Shown: positions 23,607-33,607, counted from the first letter of the stretch. The stretch: DNA of 64,000 nt from Flavobacteriia bacterium 40-80 (GCA_001899145.1 MKVF01000021.1:465844-529843); one strand, 5' to 3'. Numbers and translations: made by a program. The notes: generated by a model from the letters alone, not told the origin.

Positions 23607-26087
23607 TTACCTTTCTAAAGTTACAAAACCTTGTCCGGTATACGTTTTATTGTTGAATCCCAGGATTTCATACTTGTAAAAATAAACCCCTTCCGTAGCT
23701 TCCTGCCCGTTCATTGTTCTTCCGTCCCAGCCCTGGTTGAAATCTGTAATTGTTGCGATGTGATTTCCCCAGCGGTTAAGAATGATTACCTCAATTTGTT
23801 TTCCCCATTCTACTGTCAGGAAGAACCGGTCATTTGCTCCGTCATTGTTTGGAGTGAAGACATTCGGCACGAAAATGGTCGGATCCGGGAAAGGAATAAT
23901 GTGGACAGTATCCTGATAAGGGTATTTACATACGCCGTTATCCGCTGTCAACACAACAATGTAATCTCCTTCAGCAGAGTACTGGCTCGTTACATCCTGT
24001 GTTACGCTGTGAGTCGTTGTATTTGATCCGTTCGCGAAATCCCAGTAGTAGGAATTAGCGTTTTCAGAGTTGTTTGTAAATGTAAATACGGTTCCGGGAT
24101 ATCCCACGTATTTATCCGGAGTGAAGTGAGTCACCGGAGGTTTTATTACGTGGACTAAAACAGAATCCGTATTAGAGCATCCGTTAGCATCTGTTCCGAT
24201 GACATACATCCAGTTGTTGCCCAATGGGAGGAAAACCGGTTGTTCATTCGTTGCGTTATGCGACCATTCGTACTGAACGCCGTATGCACCTTTTGGAATA
24301 TAAGGAAAGTTCAGGCAGACAGTCGTTTCAGGGCCTGCATCAATCATCGGAAGCTGATGCACAAATACCAGTACGGAATCTGTCTTTTTACAGCCGTTTG
24401 CGTCTGTGCCCGTAACATAATAAGTAGTTGTCTGGGAAGGACTCACATAATCTCCATTTTGAATTCCTCCTGTCCAGGTGTAACCAGGTGCTCCTGTTGC
24501 CAGAAGTACAGTGGAATCTCCCCGGCAGATAGCAACATCGTTAATGGCAACTACCGGAGGCAGCTGATTAACAGTAATTAATACCGTGTCTTTATCAGTG
24601 CATCCGTATTGGTTAAAACCGGTAACGATATATTGGGTAGTTGCAGTCGGAGCGAAAGGTGTATTGTTGACTGCTCCTCCCGTCCATTGATAGCTGTTTG
24701 CACCGGTAGCACTTAATGTAACCTGATCATTTCTGCAGATAGTCTGGTCCTGTCCACCATCTACAACCGGATTTTCGGCGATGATAATGGAGGTTGTTAC
24801 AGTTGCGTTGCAGGAATCTGTCGGTGTATAGGTGACAATATAATTTTGACTGTTAGTTACAACAGCGCTTGATACATCAATGATACCTGTTGCCGGATCT
24901 ATTGAAACAGTTGTGGGCGAAATGCTGTAGTTTCCTGTGATCGGTTGTGAAATAACAGGTTGTGGATCGCTGCCATTGATACACGCAGGGCTGGTATAGG
25001 AAATCGTGTAAGTAGTTGACGGTTTTACGGTAATAGTTACCTGATCTGTGCTGGAACAGCCGTTTGTTGAAGTTCCCGTCACCGTATAAGTCTGAGTGGA
25101 AGCCGCGTTGAACGGAACTCCGTTAGAAACTCCGCCGGTCCACGCATACGTATTCGCTCCTGTTGCGTTAAGAGTGACCTGTACGCCCTGACAGACCGTT
25201 TGGTCTGCTCCTCCGTTTATCACAGGGATGCTTGGAGCTGTAAAGTCGAATGTTCCGACGCATGTGGTATCACTGAAAGAAGCAGTGATGGTACAGGTGT
25301 TTCCATCAGCGTTTAAACCATTTATAGTGTAGCTGATCGGAGATGTAAATGGTGCATTGAAGACCTGGTTCCCTCCACAGGAAGCAGATATTGTCAAAGT
25401 CCCTGTGCTTGGAGGATCGTCGAAAGAAACCTGGCCTGAGACACTATATTTATTGTTGGTGGTACAGGCAGAAGGTGTTGCTGAAATAGTCCGGATATTA
25501 CAATTGGGTTCGATAATAGAGCAGTCCGCTACTCCTGTTCCTCCGGTTTGGCTAAATCGGATATAACCAGGGCCTTGATCATAGTTTGTTAATAACAGAA
25601 TGTAAACATCTCCTACATTAGCTGCGGGAGGAGTGCTGGATCCGCTTCCTGTTCCTCCAGGCATTCCGATTCCGACAGTTTCCGTGGCTGCGGTCGAATA
25701 GCTGCATTGTATAGGGTTTTGCCCTCCGTTTATAGCAGCGCATCCATTGCTGACATTGGTGAAAGGTCCCCAAAGTGCAAAATCAATATCAAGAGTTGCA
25801 GGTCCTCCCTGAGAAGTGGATTGTGTCATTTTTATTTGAAATGTTCCAGCCTGATCGACTTCCATATAATACCAGACAGGATTAGGCTGAGAACTAAGGC
25901 AGCCGTAGTTGAGTCCGGAAGGAGAGGAAGTATTGGTCTCATTCGGAAAAGAATAGGTGTTTGCTGTACAAAAAGGCAATGCTGAAGAACATGGGATTTC
26001 CGGTCCTGCTCCACCGCCACCTGCGGCAAATAAATCCGGAGTTATGACTGCAAATAATACTAATATGAAAAGAATATTTTTTAACAT
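23607..26087 (-). CDS. Large secreted T9SS cargo protein with gliding-motility-associated C-terminal domain
   Basis: An 826-aa surface or secreted protein. The start at 26087 gives a clean signal peptide (MLKNILFILVLFAVITPDLFA); the longer frame would overlap the previous gene. After an N-terminal lectin-like or jelly-roll region come Ig-like/PKD-type repeats with the repeated marks CxGxxVTLxATGAxxYxWTGG at about 310, 455, 530 and 600. Then a PKD domain (FTNNSENANSYYWDFANGS) and the type B C-terminal sorting domain (VPNVFTPNNDGANDRF to GVYFYKYEI) follow. Type B cargo of T9SS usually needs a PorP/SprF-like partner, which is not adjacent here but exists at 60190-61113. It is preceded closely by a small exported protein gene. 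Confidence 0.9.
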   Translation of the reverse strand: MLKNILFILVLFAVITPDLFAAGGGGAGPEIPCSSALPFCTANTYSFPNETNTSSPSGLNYGCLSSQPNPVWYYMEVDQAGTFQIKMTQSTSQGGPATLDIDFALWGPFTNVSNGCAAINGGQNPIQCSYSTAATETVGIGMPGGTGSGSSTPPAANVGDVYILLLTNYDQGPGYIRFSQTGGTGVADCSIIEPNCNIRTISATPSACTTNNKYSVSGQVSFDDPPSTGTLTISASCGGNQVFNAPFTSPISYTINGLNADGNTCTITASFSDTTCVGTFDFTAPSIPVINGGADQTVCQGVQVTLNATGANTYAWTGGVSNGVPFNAASTQTYTVTGTSTNGCSSTDQVTITVKPSTTYTISYTSPACINGSDPQPVISQPITGNYSISPTTVSIDPATGIIDVSSAVVTNSQNYIVTYTPTDSCNATVTTSIIIAENPVVDGGQDQTICRNDQVTLSATGANSYQWTGGAVNNTPFAPTATTQYIVTGFNQYGCTDKDTVLITVNQLPPVVAINDVAICRGDSTVLLATGAPGYTWTGGIQNGDYVSPSQTTTYYVTGTDANGCKKTDSVLVFVHQLPMIDAGPETTVCLNFPYIPKGAYGVQYEWSHNATNEQPVFLPLGNNWMYVIGTDANGCSNTDSVLVHVIKPPVTHFTPDKYVGYPGTVFTFTNNSENANSYYWDFANGSNTTTHSVTQDVTSQYSAEGDYIVVLTADNGVCKYPYQDTVHIIPFPDPTIFVPNVFTPNNDGANDRFFLTVEWGKQIEVIILNRWGNHIATITDFNQGWDGRTMNGQEATEGVYFYKYEILGFNNKTYTGQGFVTLER

Positions 26088-26103
26088 GACTGTCAGTTTT
26101 CTG

Positions 26104-26535
26104 TTATCTATTTGGTTTAATTTCAATGATGTAGTTAGAGTTATCTACTCTGTAATAGTAAGTGATGCTTGTTGATGTGTAATTAAAGCTGTATTTCAAG
26201 GGGTTAAACTTTGAAGTATCAAAATTATTCAGGTCAGACTGCAGATTCGGATTGTATTTATTTTTGAGCGGAACAGTTGATAATAAAGGACATTCAGGAT
26301 ACTCTCCGAAAGGTACTGTATGAATAATGATTCTTTCTATATTCTTAAGATATAATTTTTTGTGCTCGCTGGTCTTGTATATGTCCATATCGGCATATAC
26401 TTCATTCATAAAATCATCTATTAATGACATATTAACTGTCTGTTGAGGGTATTCCGGATAGTTTTTTGTTTGCGCTGATAATGAGTGGATTCCCGTCATT
26501 ACAGCCAATAGAAAAAGTATAAATCCTTTTTTCAT
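26104..26535 (-). CDS. Small exported protein of unknown function
   Basis: A 143-aa protein with a signal peptide (MKKGFILFLLAVMTGIHSLSAQ). The mature part contains YPEYPQQTVNMSLIDDFM and a hydrophobic beta-rich end (SFNYTSTSITYYYRVDN). No domain is recognised. It ends 16 nt upstream of the T9SS cargo gene on the same strand, so they are likely cotranscribed, and it may be an accessory of that protein. Confidence 0.7.
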   Translation of the reverse strand: MKKGFILFLLAVMTGIHSLSAQTKNYPEYPQQTVNMSLIDDFMNEVYADMDIYKTSEHKKLYLKNIERIIIHTVPFGEYPECPLLSTVPLKNKYNPNLQSDLNNFDTSKFNPLKYSFNYTSTSITYYYRVDNSNYIIEIKPNR

Positions 26536-26758
26536 AGTATTTATTTTTGAATTGTCGAAGTTAATATTTTAAATTAATCTGTATTATAAACGTAGCATAA
26601 AAAAGAATAGTTGCAGGCAGAATTTAAATTTTATCTGTTGTTAACATCCGGCTTTATCGAAGAAGAGGTTAAAAATACCGGTAGATTTCCCGCGGGAATT
26701 GATGAGGTGTTTATGTTTTGTCTTTTTGTGATAATTTTTTCCAAAAAAGTAATTTCCT

Positions 26759-26781
26759 ATACCATAAAAATGGTATTTTTG
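26759..26781 (+). promoter_or_regulatory. Inverted repeat overlapping the suf promoter
   Basis: ATACCAT-AAAA-ATGGTAT (26759-26776) is a perfect inverted repeat whose right arm overlaps the -7 element TATTTTTG (26774-26781). This is 45 nt upstream of the suf operon start. A regulator bound here would block the promoter, as expected for Fe-S responsive repression. Confidence 0.5.
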
Positions 26782-26826
26782 CAGTGTTTAAATGATTTTA
26801 TTTAAACTCAATCTAAATAATAGGGT

Positions 26827-27150
26827 ATGATTAAGGTTTCAGAATCAGCTAAGAAGCAAGCTTTAAGATTGATGGAAGATGACGGAAAAACAGGGTTTTT
26901 CATTCGTGTGGGTGTAGATAGCGGAGGATGTTCCGGTTTGATGTACAAGCTTACCTTCGATAATGAAATAAAAGATGGAGATCAGACTTTTGAAGACAAC
27001 GGAATAAAAGTCGTTGTTGATAAAAGAAGTTATTTGTATCTGGTAGGGACAACGCTGGATTATTCAGGAGGATTGAACGGAAAGGGATTTGTGTTTAGCA
27101 ACCCGAATGCTGACAGAACGTGTGGTTGTGGTGAGTCCTTCTCACTGTAA
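26827..27150 (+). CDS. sufA: Fe-S assembly scaffold/carrier of the HesB/IscA family
   Basis: A 107-aa A-type carrier. The three conserved cysteines are visible: one in SGGCSGLMY (about residue 36) and two in the C-terminal CGCGESFSL. It receives Fe-S clusters from the SufBCD complex. It begins the operon sufA-sufB-(insert)-sufC-sufD, 11 nt before sufB. Confidence 0.92.
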   Translation: MIKVSESAKKQALRLMEDDGKTGFFIRVGVDSGGCSGLMYKLTFDNEIKDGDQTFEDNGIKVVVDKRSYLYLVGTTLDYSGGLNGKGFVFSNPNADRTCGCGESFSL

Positions 27151-27161
27151 GGAGAAATATT

Positions 27162-28607
27162 ATGAGTTATACAGAAAAAGAACTGGCGGAGGATCTTCAG
27201 AATCAGGAGTATAAATACGGTTTTGTTTCAAATATCGAATCGGATAAGGTTCCTGTCGGCCTGAATGAGGATATTATCCGTTTAATTTCTGCTAAAAAGG
27301 AAGAGCCTGAATGGCTTTTAGAGTTCAGATTAAAAGCTTTTAGTGTCTGGAAAGAAATGAAAGAGCCGGAGTGGGCGCATGTTCAATATGATAAGCCCGA
27401 TTTTCAGGCAATATCTTATTATGCGGCACCTAAGCAGACTAAGAAATACGAATCCTGGGACGATGTCGACCCGGAGATGAAAGCGACGATGGAAAAGCTG
27501 GGAATTTCTCTCGAAGAGCAAAAGCGCCTGACAGGTGTTGCTGTTGATTTTGTGATGGATTCCGTTTCTGTGGCTACATCTTTTAAAGCTAAATTAAAGG
27601 AGCTTGGAATTATTTTTTGTTCTTTCTCGGAAGCAGTCAAGGAATATCCTGAGCTGGTAAAAAAATATATGGGAACAGTAGTGCCGATGACGGATAATTT
27701 TTATGCGGCGCTTAATTCAGCTGTTTTCACGGATGGTTCATTTTGTTACATTCCTAAAGGAGTCAAATGCCCAATGGAGCTATCTACATATTTCCGGATC
27801 AACGAAGGAGGTACGGGTCAGTTTGAAAGAACGCTGGTAGTTGCAGACGAAGGGTCTTATGTTTCCTATTTGGAAGGATGCACGGCTCCGCAGCGCGATG
27901 AGAATCAGCTGCATGCAGCTGTTGTTGAACTGATCGCCATGGGAGATGCCGAGATAAAATATTCTACGGTGCAAAATTGGTTTCCTGGTGATAAAGAAGG
28001 GAAAGGAGGAGTTTTCAACTTTGTGACAAAAAGGGGCTTGTGTGAGAGAAATGCTAAAATTTCCTGGACACAGGTGGAAACAGGTTCCGCGGTAACGTGG
28101 AAATATCCTTCCTGTATTTTGAAAGGAGACAATGCCGTGGGTGAATTTTATTCTGTGGCAGTTACCAATAATTACCAGCAGGCGGACACTGGTACCAAGA
28201 TGATCCATTTAGGAAAAAATACAAAGAGTACTATTATTTCCAAAGGGATCTCAGCCGGTAAATCACAAAACTCCTACAGAGGTTTGGTACAAATCCATAA
28301 AGGAGCGGAGAATGCACGCAACTTTTCGCAATGTGATTCCCTGCTGATGACAGATGAATGCGGAGCACATACATTTCCTTACATCGAATGTAAAAATAGT
28401 TCTGCAAAGATCGAGCATGAAGCAACGACTTCAAAGATCGGGGAAGATCAGATTTTTTATTGCCTGCAACGCGGTATCTCAGAAGAAAAGGCGATCAGCT
28501 TAATTGTCAACGGTTATTGCAAGGAAGTGCTGAACAAACTTCCGATGGAGTTCGCTGTAGAGGCTCAGAAATTACTGGCGATCAGCTTAGAGAATTCGGT
28601 AGGATAG
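27162..28607 (+). CDS. sufB: Fe-S cluster assembly protein SufB
   Basis: A 481-aa SufB scaffold of the SufBC2D complex. It has the N-terminal conserved [41 protein letters not shown], and the long right-handed beta-helix with [31 protein letters not shown] (containing the probable cluster Cys) and RGISEEKA near the end. The family length of about 480 is kept. The gene to sufC distance is 479 nt because of an inserted gene. Confidence 0.96.
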   Translation: MSYTEKELAEDLQNQEYKYGFVSNIESDKVPVGLNEDIIRLISAKKEEPEWLLEFRLKAFSVWKEMKEPEWAHVQYDKPDFQAISYYAAPKQTKKYESWDDVDPEMKATMEKLGISLEEQKRLTGVAVDFVMDSVSVATSFKAKLKELGIIFCSFSEAVKEYPELVKKYMGTVVPMTDNFYAALNSAVFTDGSFCYIPKGVKCPMELSTYFRINEGGTGQFERTLVVADEGSYVSYLEGCTAPQRDENQLHAAVVELIAMGDAEIKYSTVQNWFPGDKEGKGGVFNFVTKRGLCERNAKISWTQVETGSAVTWKYPSCILKGDNAVGEFYSVAVTNNYQQADTGTKMIHLGKNTKSTIISKGISAGKSQNSYRGLVQIHKGAENARNFSQCDSLLMTDECGAHTFPYIECKNSSAKIEHEATTSKIGEDQIFYCLQRGISEEKAISLIVNGYCKEVLNKLPMEFAVEAQKLLAISLENSVG

Positions 28608-28614
28608 AAATTTT

Positions 28615-29081
28615 AAATTGCAGATTACAGATTGCAAATTACAAATTTATGGCAAAAATCGGACGGTTTGAGGATTTACAGGTATGGCAGGGAGGAATGG
28701 ACTTGTGTAAACACGTTTATTGTTTGACAAATACCGATGCTTTTTCAAAAGATTTCGGATTAAAAGACCAGATTCGCCGATCAGCAATTTCAATTCCATC
28801 TAACATATCAGAAGGGTTTGAAAGAGATTCGCAAAAACAATTCTTGTATTTTCTTGCAATAGCAAAAGGCTCTTGCGGAGAAGTACGGACACAAATTCAG
28901 CTAGCTTTTGAACTTGATTATATTTCGGATGAAGATTTAGAAGTGATAAAAACAAAATGTATTGATACAAGTAAGCAATTGTCAGGATTCATCGCTTACT
29001 TAAAGAAATTTGAAGGAAAAATTAAATAATACGAATTGCAGATAATTTTCAATCTGCAATTTGTAACTTGTAATTTACAAT
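28615..29081 (+). mobile_element. Four-helix-bundle gene unit with flanking inverted repeats
   Basis: A 126-aa gene between sufB and sufC is bounded on the left by a repeat of alternating AATTGCAGATTACAG and GCAAATTACAAATT and on the right by the inverted form (AATCTGCAATTTGTAACTTG) together with its own hairpin AATTGCAGAT/AATCTGCAATT. Nothing else lies between the two suf genes. This looks like a small inserted unit; no transposase is present, so mobility would be in trans. Confidence 0.6.
28649..29029 (+). CDS. Four-helix-bundle protein (23S rRNA intervening-sequence/Avd-like family)
   Basis: A 126-aa protein. The start is the ATG at 28649; the longer open frame upstream overlaps sufB and has no similarity. 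Family signs are FEDLQVWQGGMDLCKHVY, the diagnostic RRSAISIPSNISEGFERDS (about 49-67) and FLYFLAIAKGSCGEVRTQI. Members are found as intervening-sequence proteins in rRNA genes and as free genes between operon genes in Bacteroidota; Avd-type homologues work with diversity-generating reverse transcriptases. No reverse transcriptase occurs here. Function is unknown. Confidence 0.88.
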   Translation: MAKIGRFEDLQVWQGGMDLCKHVYCLTNTDAFSKDFGLKDQIRRSAISIPSNISEGFERDSQKQFLYFLAIAKGSCGEVRTQIQLAFELDYISDEDLEVIKTKCIDTSKQLSGFIAYLKKFEGKIK

Positions 29082-29086
29082 ATATA

Positions 29087-29842
29087 ATGATAACAATTAA
29101 AAACTTACATGCCTCTATCAATGGCAAAGAAATATTAAAAGGATTGAACCTGACGGTAAATCCGGGAGAAATCCATGCGATCATGGGGCCGAATGGCGCA
29201 GGAAAATCTACGTTAGCTTCAGTGCTTGCCGGACGGGAGGATTATGAAGTGACAGAAGGAGAGGTAATTTTCGATGGAAAAGAGCTTTTAGAGCTTTCCA
29301 CTGAAGACAGGGCAAGAGAAGGTGTTTTTCTTGCATTTCAGTATCCTGTTGAGATTCCGGGAGTTTCCAATATTAATTTTCTCAGAACGGCTTTGAATGA
29401 GATCAGGGAATATAGAGGCGAAGAGCCGATTTCTGCAAAAGATTTCATGGCACTGGTCAGAGAGAAGTCAAAGATTGTTGAGCTGGATGCGAAGCTGGCA
29501 AACCGTTCTGTAAATGAAGGTTTTTCCGGAGGTGAAAAGAAAAGAAATGAAATTTTCCAGATGGCGATGCTGGAACCTAAGCTGGCAATCCTGGACGAAA
29601 CGGATTCCGGTTTGGATATTGACGCGCTGCGTATTGTGGCAAACGGAGTAAATACGTTAAAAACTCCTGAGAATGCAACAATCGTAATTACACACTACCA
29701 GCGTTTGCTGGACTATATCGTTCCGGATTTCGTTCACGTGCTTTATAACGGGCGTATTGTGAAAACAGGGACGAAAGAACTTGCATTGGAATTAGAAGAG
29801 AAAGGATACGATTGGATCAAAGCGGAGATTGACGGAATTTAA
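29087..29842 (+). CDS. sufC: Fe-S assembly ATPase SufC
   Basis: A 251-aa ABC-type ATPase. The start at 29087 ([20 protein letters not shown]) is preferred to an upstream in-frame ATG in the repeat. Walker [11 protein letters not shown] loop [12 protein letters not shown], signature [11 protein letters not shown], Walker [13 protein letters not shown] and the H loop [11 protein letters not shown] are all present. It drives conformational change in the SufB-SufD scaffold. sufD follows after 22 nt. Confidence 0.96.
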   Translation: MITIKNLHASINGKEILKGLNLTVNPGEIHAIMGPNGAGKSTLASVLAGREDYEVTEGEVIFDGKELLELSTEDRAREGVFLAFQYPVEIPGVSNINFLRTALNEIREYRGEEPISAKDFMALVREKSKIVELDAKLANRSVNEGFSGGEKKRNEIFQMAMLEPKLAILDETDSGLDIDALRIVANGVNTLKTPENATIVITHYQRLLDYIVPDFVHVLYNGRIVKTGTKELALELEEKGYDWIKAEIDGI

Positions 29843-29864
29843 GATCCTTTTACAAAAGAAAAAA

Positions 29865-31127
29865 ATGAGTACGATACTTCAAGATACAAAGTTAGCTGCA
29901 TTCAGAGCTGATTGGAAACAGACTTCCTTACCGGTAGATGCTTCTGTTTTGGCAAAAGCGAATGAAGTTATAAATACAATGGATTTCCCGACAACGCGTA
30001 CAGAACGCTGGAAGTACACGCGTGTGACTAAAATCGCAAATAAGTCTTTTGCGTTGGGGAATGAAATGACAGTTAGTAAATTACCGGATTTACCTTTTGA
30101 CAACGCATATAATTTTGTTTTTGTTAATGGTGAGTTCAAAGCAGAATTGTCAGGTAATGCAGTCGATTTTCAGTTTGAATCCATAGAAAAAGCTGCTGAA
30201 GCCCGGGATTTTATCGGGAAAGCTGTTGATCTGGATCAAAAAGTGTTTGCGGCTTTGAATACTGCTTATGCCAATGGCGGCGCCTTTATAAAAATCGGTG
30301 CGAAGCAGGTGATTGACAAGCCTGTTCAGCTGATTTTTATAAGCACAGGAGAACAGCAGGCGGCGAATATCCGGAACGTGATCGTAGCAGATAAATTCTC
30401 ACAAGCCAGAATCTCCCAGGTATTCCTTTCCGTAGACGCGAAGGAATGCTTTTCAAATGTGGTAACAGAATATTTTCTGGAAGATTCTGCTTCTGTGGTG
30501 GTGGATAAGATCCAGAATGAAGATGAATCAGTTTACCAGGTGTCGCTGGATTACGTAAAGCAACCTCAGAATTCACTTTTTACACTCAATACTGTCACGC
30601 TGAATGGAGCGCTGGTACGAAATAATGTGTATGTAGATGTTGCAGGACAAAACGCTTATACCCATCTGAACGGTGCTTATGTCCTGAAAGGAGGCCAGCA
30701 TGTTGACAACCATACAACAATCGATCACTTAGTTGCAAACTGTGAGTCGGATGAAATGTATAAAGGTGTAATTGATGAGCAGGCTACCGCCGTTTTCAAC
30801 GGGAAAGTTTTTGTTCGTAAAGACGCTCAGAAAATCAATGCGTACCAGTCGAACGGAAACGTTCTGCTATCAGATTCAGCAACTGTGAATTCAAAGCCGG
30901 AGCTGGAAATTTATGCAGATGATGTGAAATGTTCCCACGGTTCTACAACCGGCCAGCTGGATGAAGAAGCGATTTTTTATTTAAGAGCACGCGGAATTTC
31001 TGAAAAATCAGCGAAAGCATTAATGGTGACCGCATTTATCGGTGATGTTCTGGACCGTATTGAAAATAAAGAGATTATTGAATACATTCATACCATTTTG
31101 GAAGAACGTTTCGGATGGACGTTCTGA
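29865..31127 (+). CDS. sufD: Fe-S cluster assembly protein SufD
   Basis: A 420-aa SufB paralogue forming the scaffold dimer. The start is the ATG at 29865 (MSTILQDTKLAAF). Marks are FPTTRTERWKYTRV near the N-terminus, the beta-helix core, the cluster-region His in KCSHGSTTGQLDEEAIFYLR and ARGISEKSAKALM at the end. It closes the operon and is followed by a strong terminator. Confidence 0.94.
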   Translation: MSTILQDTKLAAFRADWKQTSLPVDASVLAKANEVINTMDFPTTRTERWKYTRVTKIANKSFALGNEMTVSKLPDLPFDNAYNFVFVNGEFKAELSGNAVDFQFESIEKAAEARDFIGKAVDLDQKVFAALNTAYANGGAFIKIGAKQVIDKPVQLIFISTGEQQAANIRNVIVADKFSQARISQVFLSVDAKECFSNVVTEYFLEDSASVVVDKIQNEDESVYQVSLDYVKQPQNSLFTLNTVTLNGALVRNNVYVDVAGQNAYTHLNGAYVLKGGQHVDNHTTIDHLVANCESDEMYKGVIDEQATAVFNGKVFVRKDAQKINAYQSNGNVLLSDSATVNSKPELEIYADDVKCSHGSTTGQLDEEAIFYLRARGISEKSAKALMVTAFIGDVLDRIENKEIIEYIHTILEERFGWTF

Positions 31128-31151
31128 TAATAAATAAAGAATTGAACAGAG

Positions 31152-31178
31152 ATCCTTCGGTTAACCGGAGGATTTTTT
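31152..31178 (+). terminator. Terminator of the suf operon
   Basis: ATCCTTCGGTT/AACCGGAGGAT stem (31152-31173) with a wobble pair and a following T run. Confidence 0.85.
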
Positions 31179-31185
31179 GTTTGGT

Positions 31186-32097
31186 TTAATTTGTCATTAA
31201 TCCTATTATTTTTCCAAGTGTTCCATTTATGAGTACCATCAGGAAACCAAACAGAGAAATAAACCAGGTGGAATAAAATAAAATGATCGCTTTATGCTGT
31301 ACTTTAGGGTGGATCAGATAAAAAAGAATGGAAAAACCAAGCAGTACATTAACGAAAGGAAACAAGGAGTAAATGGTCCTGTCGATCGGGTATTCATTCC
31401 TGCTGTCGGGTTGTGTACTGACGATTATTTTTTTCGGAACTTTCAGAAAAGGACTCTCGGAAATGATACCGTCACGGGTGTTTTTTCCGGAATACATCGG
31501 CAGATCGACGAGCAGATTATAATCGACATAAAAATATTCAAATTCAGAAGTCGTCACCAGGGTGACTTTATCCAGCCCGACACCATTCTCCACTCCGAAA
31601 ATTCGCTGAATCTGTACCGGACGGTAGTTTGTCGGATAAAAATAATCAACAATCATAATGATATTGATCAAAAGACAGAGAAGAGTGGTCGCCAGATGGC
31701 CGTATTTCATGAAAGGTGTTCTGGTGCGTTCGTAAGCATCATAAATGACCTTTTTTTCTTCTTCTTTTCTCTTCTGTGCCCTTTCCCGGGCTTGACGGAT
31801 GTGTTCTTCATCATTTCTTCCGGCTCTGGAGCGCCTCTTTTGAGAAGCTGTTGTATCAGTTGCAGAAACAGAATAACTGTTATAGATGGAATAACGGAGC
31901 GGATGCTCAAAATAGTCACTCAGCAGCTCGTATGCAGCCGTAATTTTCAAAAATTTCTCTTTACCGGAACCGGAAGTGCTTACATCTGGATGGTATTTTT
32001 TTGCAAGCAGGCGATACGCTTTTTTGACTTCTTGTGAAGAAGCGGTAACTGGAAGTTCCAGTGAGCTGAAAGCGTCAATGATCCGCTGCTGCATCAA
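31186..32097 (-). CDS. J-domain membrane protein
   Basis: A 303-aa protein. A J domain occupies about residues 9-65 with the essential HPD motif (KKYHPDVS), followed by a charged coiled-coil-like stretch (RARERAQKRKEEEKK) and hydrophobic segments at about 133-150, 240-260 and 270-292. It lacks the zinc-finger and C-terminal domains of true DnaJ, so it is a J-protein partner of DnaK at the membrane. Its start overlaps the end of menE by 23 nt, indicating a shared transcript. Confidence 0.82.
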   Translation of the reverse strand: MMQQRIIDAFSSLELPVTASSQEVKKAYRLLAKKYHPDVSTSGSGKEKFLKITAAYELLSDYFEHPLRYSIYNSYSVSATDTTASQKRRSRAGRNDEEHIRQARERAQKRKEEEKKVIYDAYERTRTPFMKYGHLATTLLCLLINIIMIVDYFYPTNYRPVQIQRIFGVENGVGLDKVTLVTTSEFEYFYVDYNLLVDLPMYSGKNTRDGIISESPFLKVPKKIIVSTQPDSRNEYPIDRTIYSLFPFVNVLLGFSILFYLIHPKVQHKAIILFYSTWFISLFGFLMVLINGTLGKIIGLMTN

Positions 32098-33076
32098 TTA
32101 TTTTTTTTGTCATTAAACGATCTGTTTTGCCGCTCGCTGTTTCGATGAATTTCGGAAGATAATAAATTCTTTTCGGAATCTCATATCTGGAAAGTACTTT
32201 TTCAAAAGGAAAAACCTGTTCTTTTTTATCACTTTCGATCACCAGAACCACCCGTTCACCAAACGTATCATCCGGTTCCCCGATTATGAAGAACCGATCG
32301 GAAATAAGAGAAGAAAGCGCATTCTCAATCAGCTCTGGGTGAATCTTAATCCCGGCGCTGTTGATAACAAAATCGGCACGGCCTTTCCAGTTAAATTCCC
32401 GTTCAGAGATCAGATCAACAATATCCGTTGTCAGCAATGCCGGATGGCCGAGCATGGGCGCATGAATGATTAATTGCTGACTTTCATTGACAGAAAAATG
32501 TACACCTTCAATCGCTTGGAATGTAGTTTGCGTTTTCAGATTTTTTAAAGCGACATGCGACATTGTTTCTGTCATGCCGTAGCTGGCATAAACACTGCAC
32601 GGAAGCGAGGAAATCTGGTCCTGTAGCTTTGGAGAAACCGGTGCACCGCCCAGCAGGATAACCTGTACGGAATTTAAAGCTTTCGGATCATTTTCCAGCA
32701 TATATTCCAGCTGGTAAGGAACTAAAGAAATAAAATCTATGGGATGTTCAATGCGTTGTAACGGATGCTTTCCGGCGTCTGTTATTTCGATGTTCATATT
32801 GTGCAGCAAACCACGCAGCAAAAGCATTTTTCCACCAATAGTTGCAGGAGAAAGCGCCAGTCGTATCCGTTCATTTTCCCTGAAATGAAAATATTTTCCG
32901 GAAGCAAGAGCAGATGCTTCCATAAATGATTTTTTAAGCGCGATCACTTTAGGAGTTCCGGTTGAGCCCGAAGTCTTTGTATAAATCACCTCTTCAGAGT
33001 TGTACCAGTCTTCAATAAACTGCCTTACCTGAGCAATCGTTTCTTGATTTTCTGTTAAAAAAAAGAGCTTACTCAT
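32075..33076 (-). CDS. menE: o-Succinylbenzoate-CoA ligase-like AMP-binding protein
   Basis: A 333-aa short adenylate-forming enzyme, as is normal for MenE in Bacteroidota (they lack much of the N-terminal subdomain). The start is at 33076 (MSKLFFLTENQET). Core motifs are the P-loop TKTSGSTGTPKVIAL, YASYGMTETMSH, and the hinge KGRADFVINSAGIKI. It would activate o-succinylbenzoate with ATP and CoA in menaquinone synthesis, which feeds the NDH-2 encoded nearby. Other men genes are not in the window. Confidence 0.85.
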   Translation of the reverse strand: MSKLFFLTENQETIAQVRQFIEDWYNSEEVIYTKTSGSTGTPKVIALKKSFMEASALASGKYFHFRENERIRLALSPATIGGKMLLLRGLLHNMNIEITDAGKHPLQRIEHPIDFISLVPYQLEYMLENDPKALNSVQVILLGGAPVSPKLQDQISSLPCSVYASYGMTETMSHVALKNLKTQTTFQAIEGVHFSVNESQQLIIHAPMLGHPALLTTDIVDLISEREFNWKGRADFVINSAGIKIHPELIENALSSLISDRFFIIGEPDDTFGERVVLVIESDKKEQVFPFEKVLSRYEIPKRIYYLPKFIETASGKTDRLMTKKIIDAAADH

Positions 33077-33154
33077 AATAATGCGGCTTTTTTCAGGTTT
33101 TTTTATAAATTGGTACTTTGTTTGCTGAAGCACAAAATAATTAAAAATATAGTT

Positions 33155-33607
33155 ATGAAAAAAGTATTGTTTTTGTTATTCTCATTAGGATTCATTTTTA
33201 CCTCCTTCACATTGTTCCGTCCGGGAGCAGTTTCAAATACCGTGAATCTTGCAGATGAGGGAATTAATTTTCAGAACATATCATTTGAAGAAGCATTGAA
33301 GCTGGCCAAAGAGCAGAAAAAAATCATTTTTATTGATGCCTATACTGAATGGTGCGGGCCTTGCAAAAAAATGGCTGCAACGACGTTTAAGGATCCGGTG
33401 GTCGGAAAATATTTTAATGATCGATTCATCAATTTGAAAGTGGAAATGGAGAAAAGTGCTGACGGTCCTGAATTGGGAAGGAGATACCGTGTAAGAGCTT
33501 ATCCGACGCTGTTATTTATCGACGAGGAAGGAAAGCTGGTTCATTCTATTTTGGGATTGCATTCCAGCGATGAGCTGATGGCGAAAGTGAAAGAAGGAAT
33601 AAAATAA
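33155..33607 (+). CDS. Exported thioredoxin-family protein
   Basis: A 150-aa protein with a signal peptide or anchor (MKKVLFLLFSLGFIFTSFTL) and one thioredoxin fold. The active site is TEWCGPCKKMAATTF (about residues 66-80), the cis-proline is in YRVRAYPTLLFID. It probably reduces disulfides in the periplasm or serves as a DsbD-type partner. The start is the ATG at 33155 rather than a longer frame. A terminator follows. Confidence 0.87.
   Translation: MKKVLFLLFSLGFIFTSFTLFRPGAVSNTVNLADEGINFQNISFEEALKLAKEQKKIIFIDAYTEWCGPCKKMAATTFKDPVVGKYFNDRFINLKVEMEKSADGPELGRRYRVRAYPTLLFIDEEGKLVHSILGLHSSDELMAKVKEGIK

Noticed and set aside
28460..28648. Upstream extension of the four-helix-bundle frame
   Set aside because: It overlaps the end of sufB in another frame and has no family similarity; the conserved start is at 28649.
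28649..29029. Diversity-generating retroelement suggested by the Avd-like fold
   Set aside because: No reverse transcriptase, template repeat or variable repeat is found in the neighbourhood.
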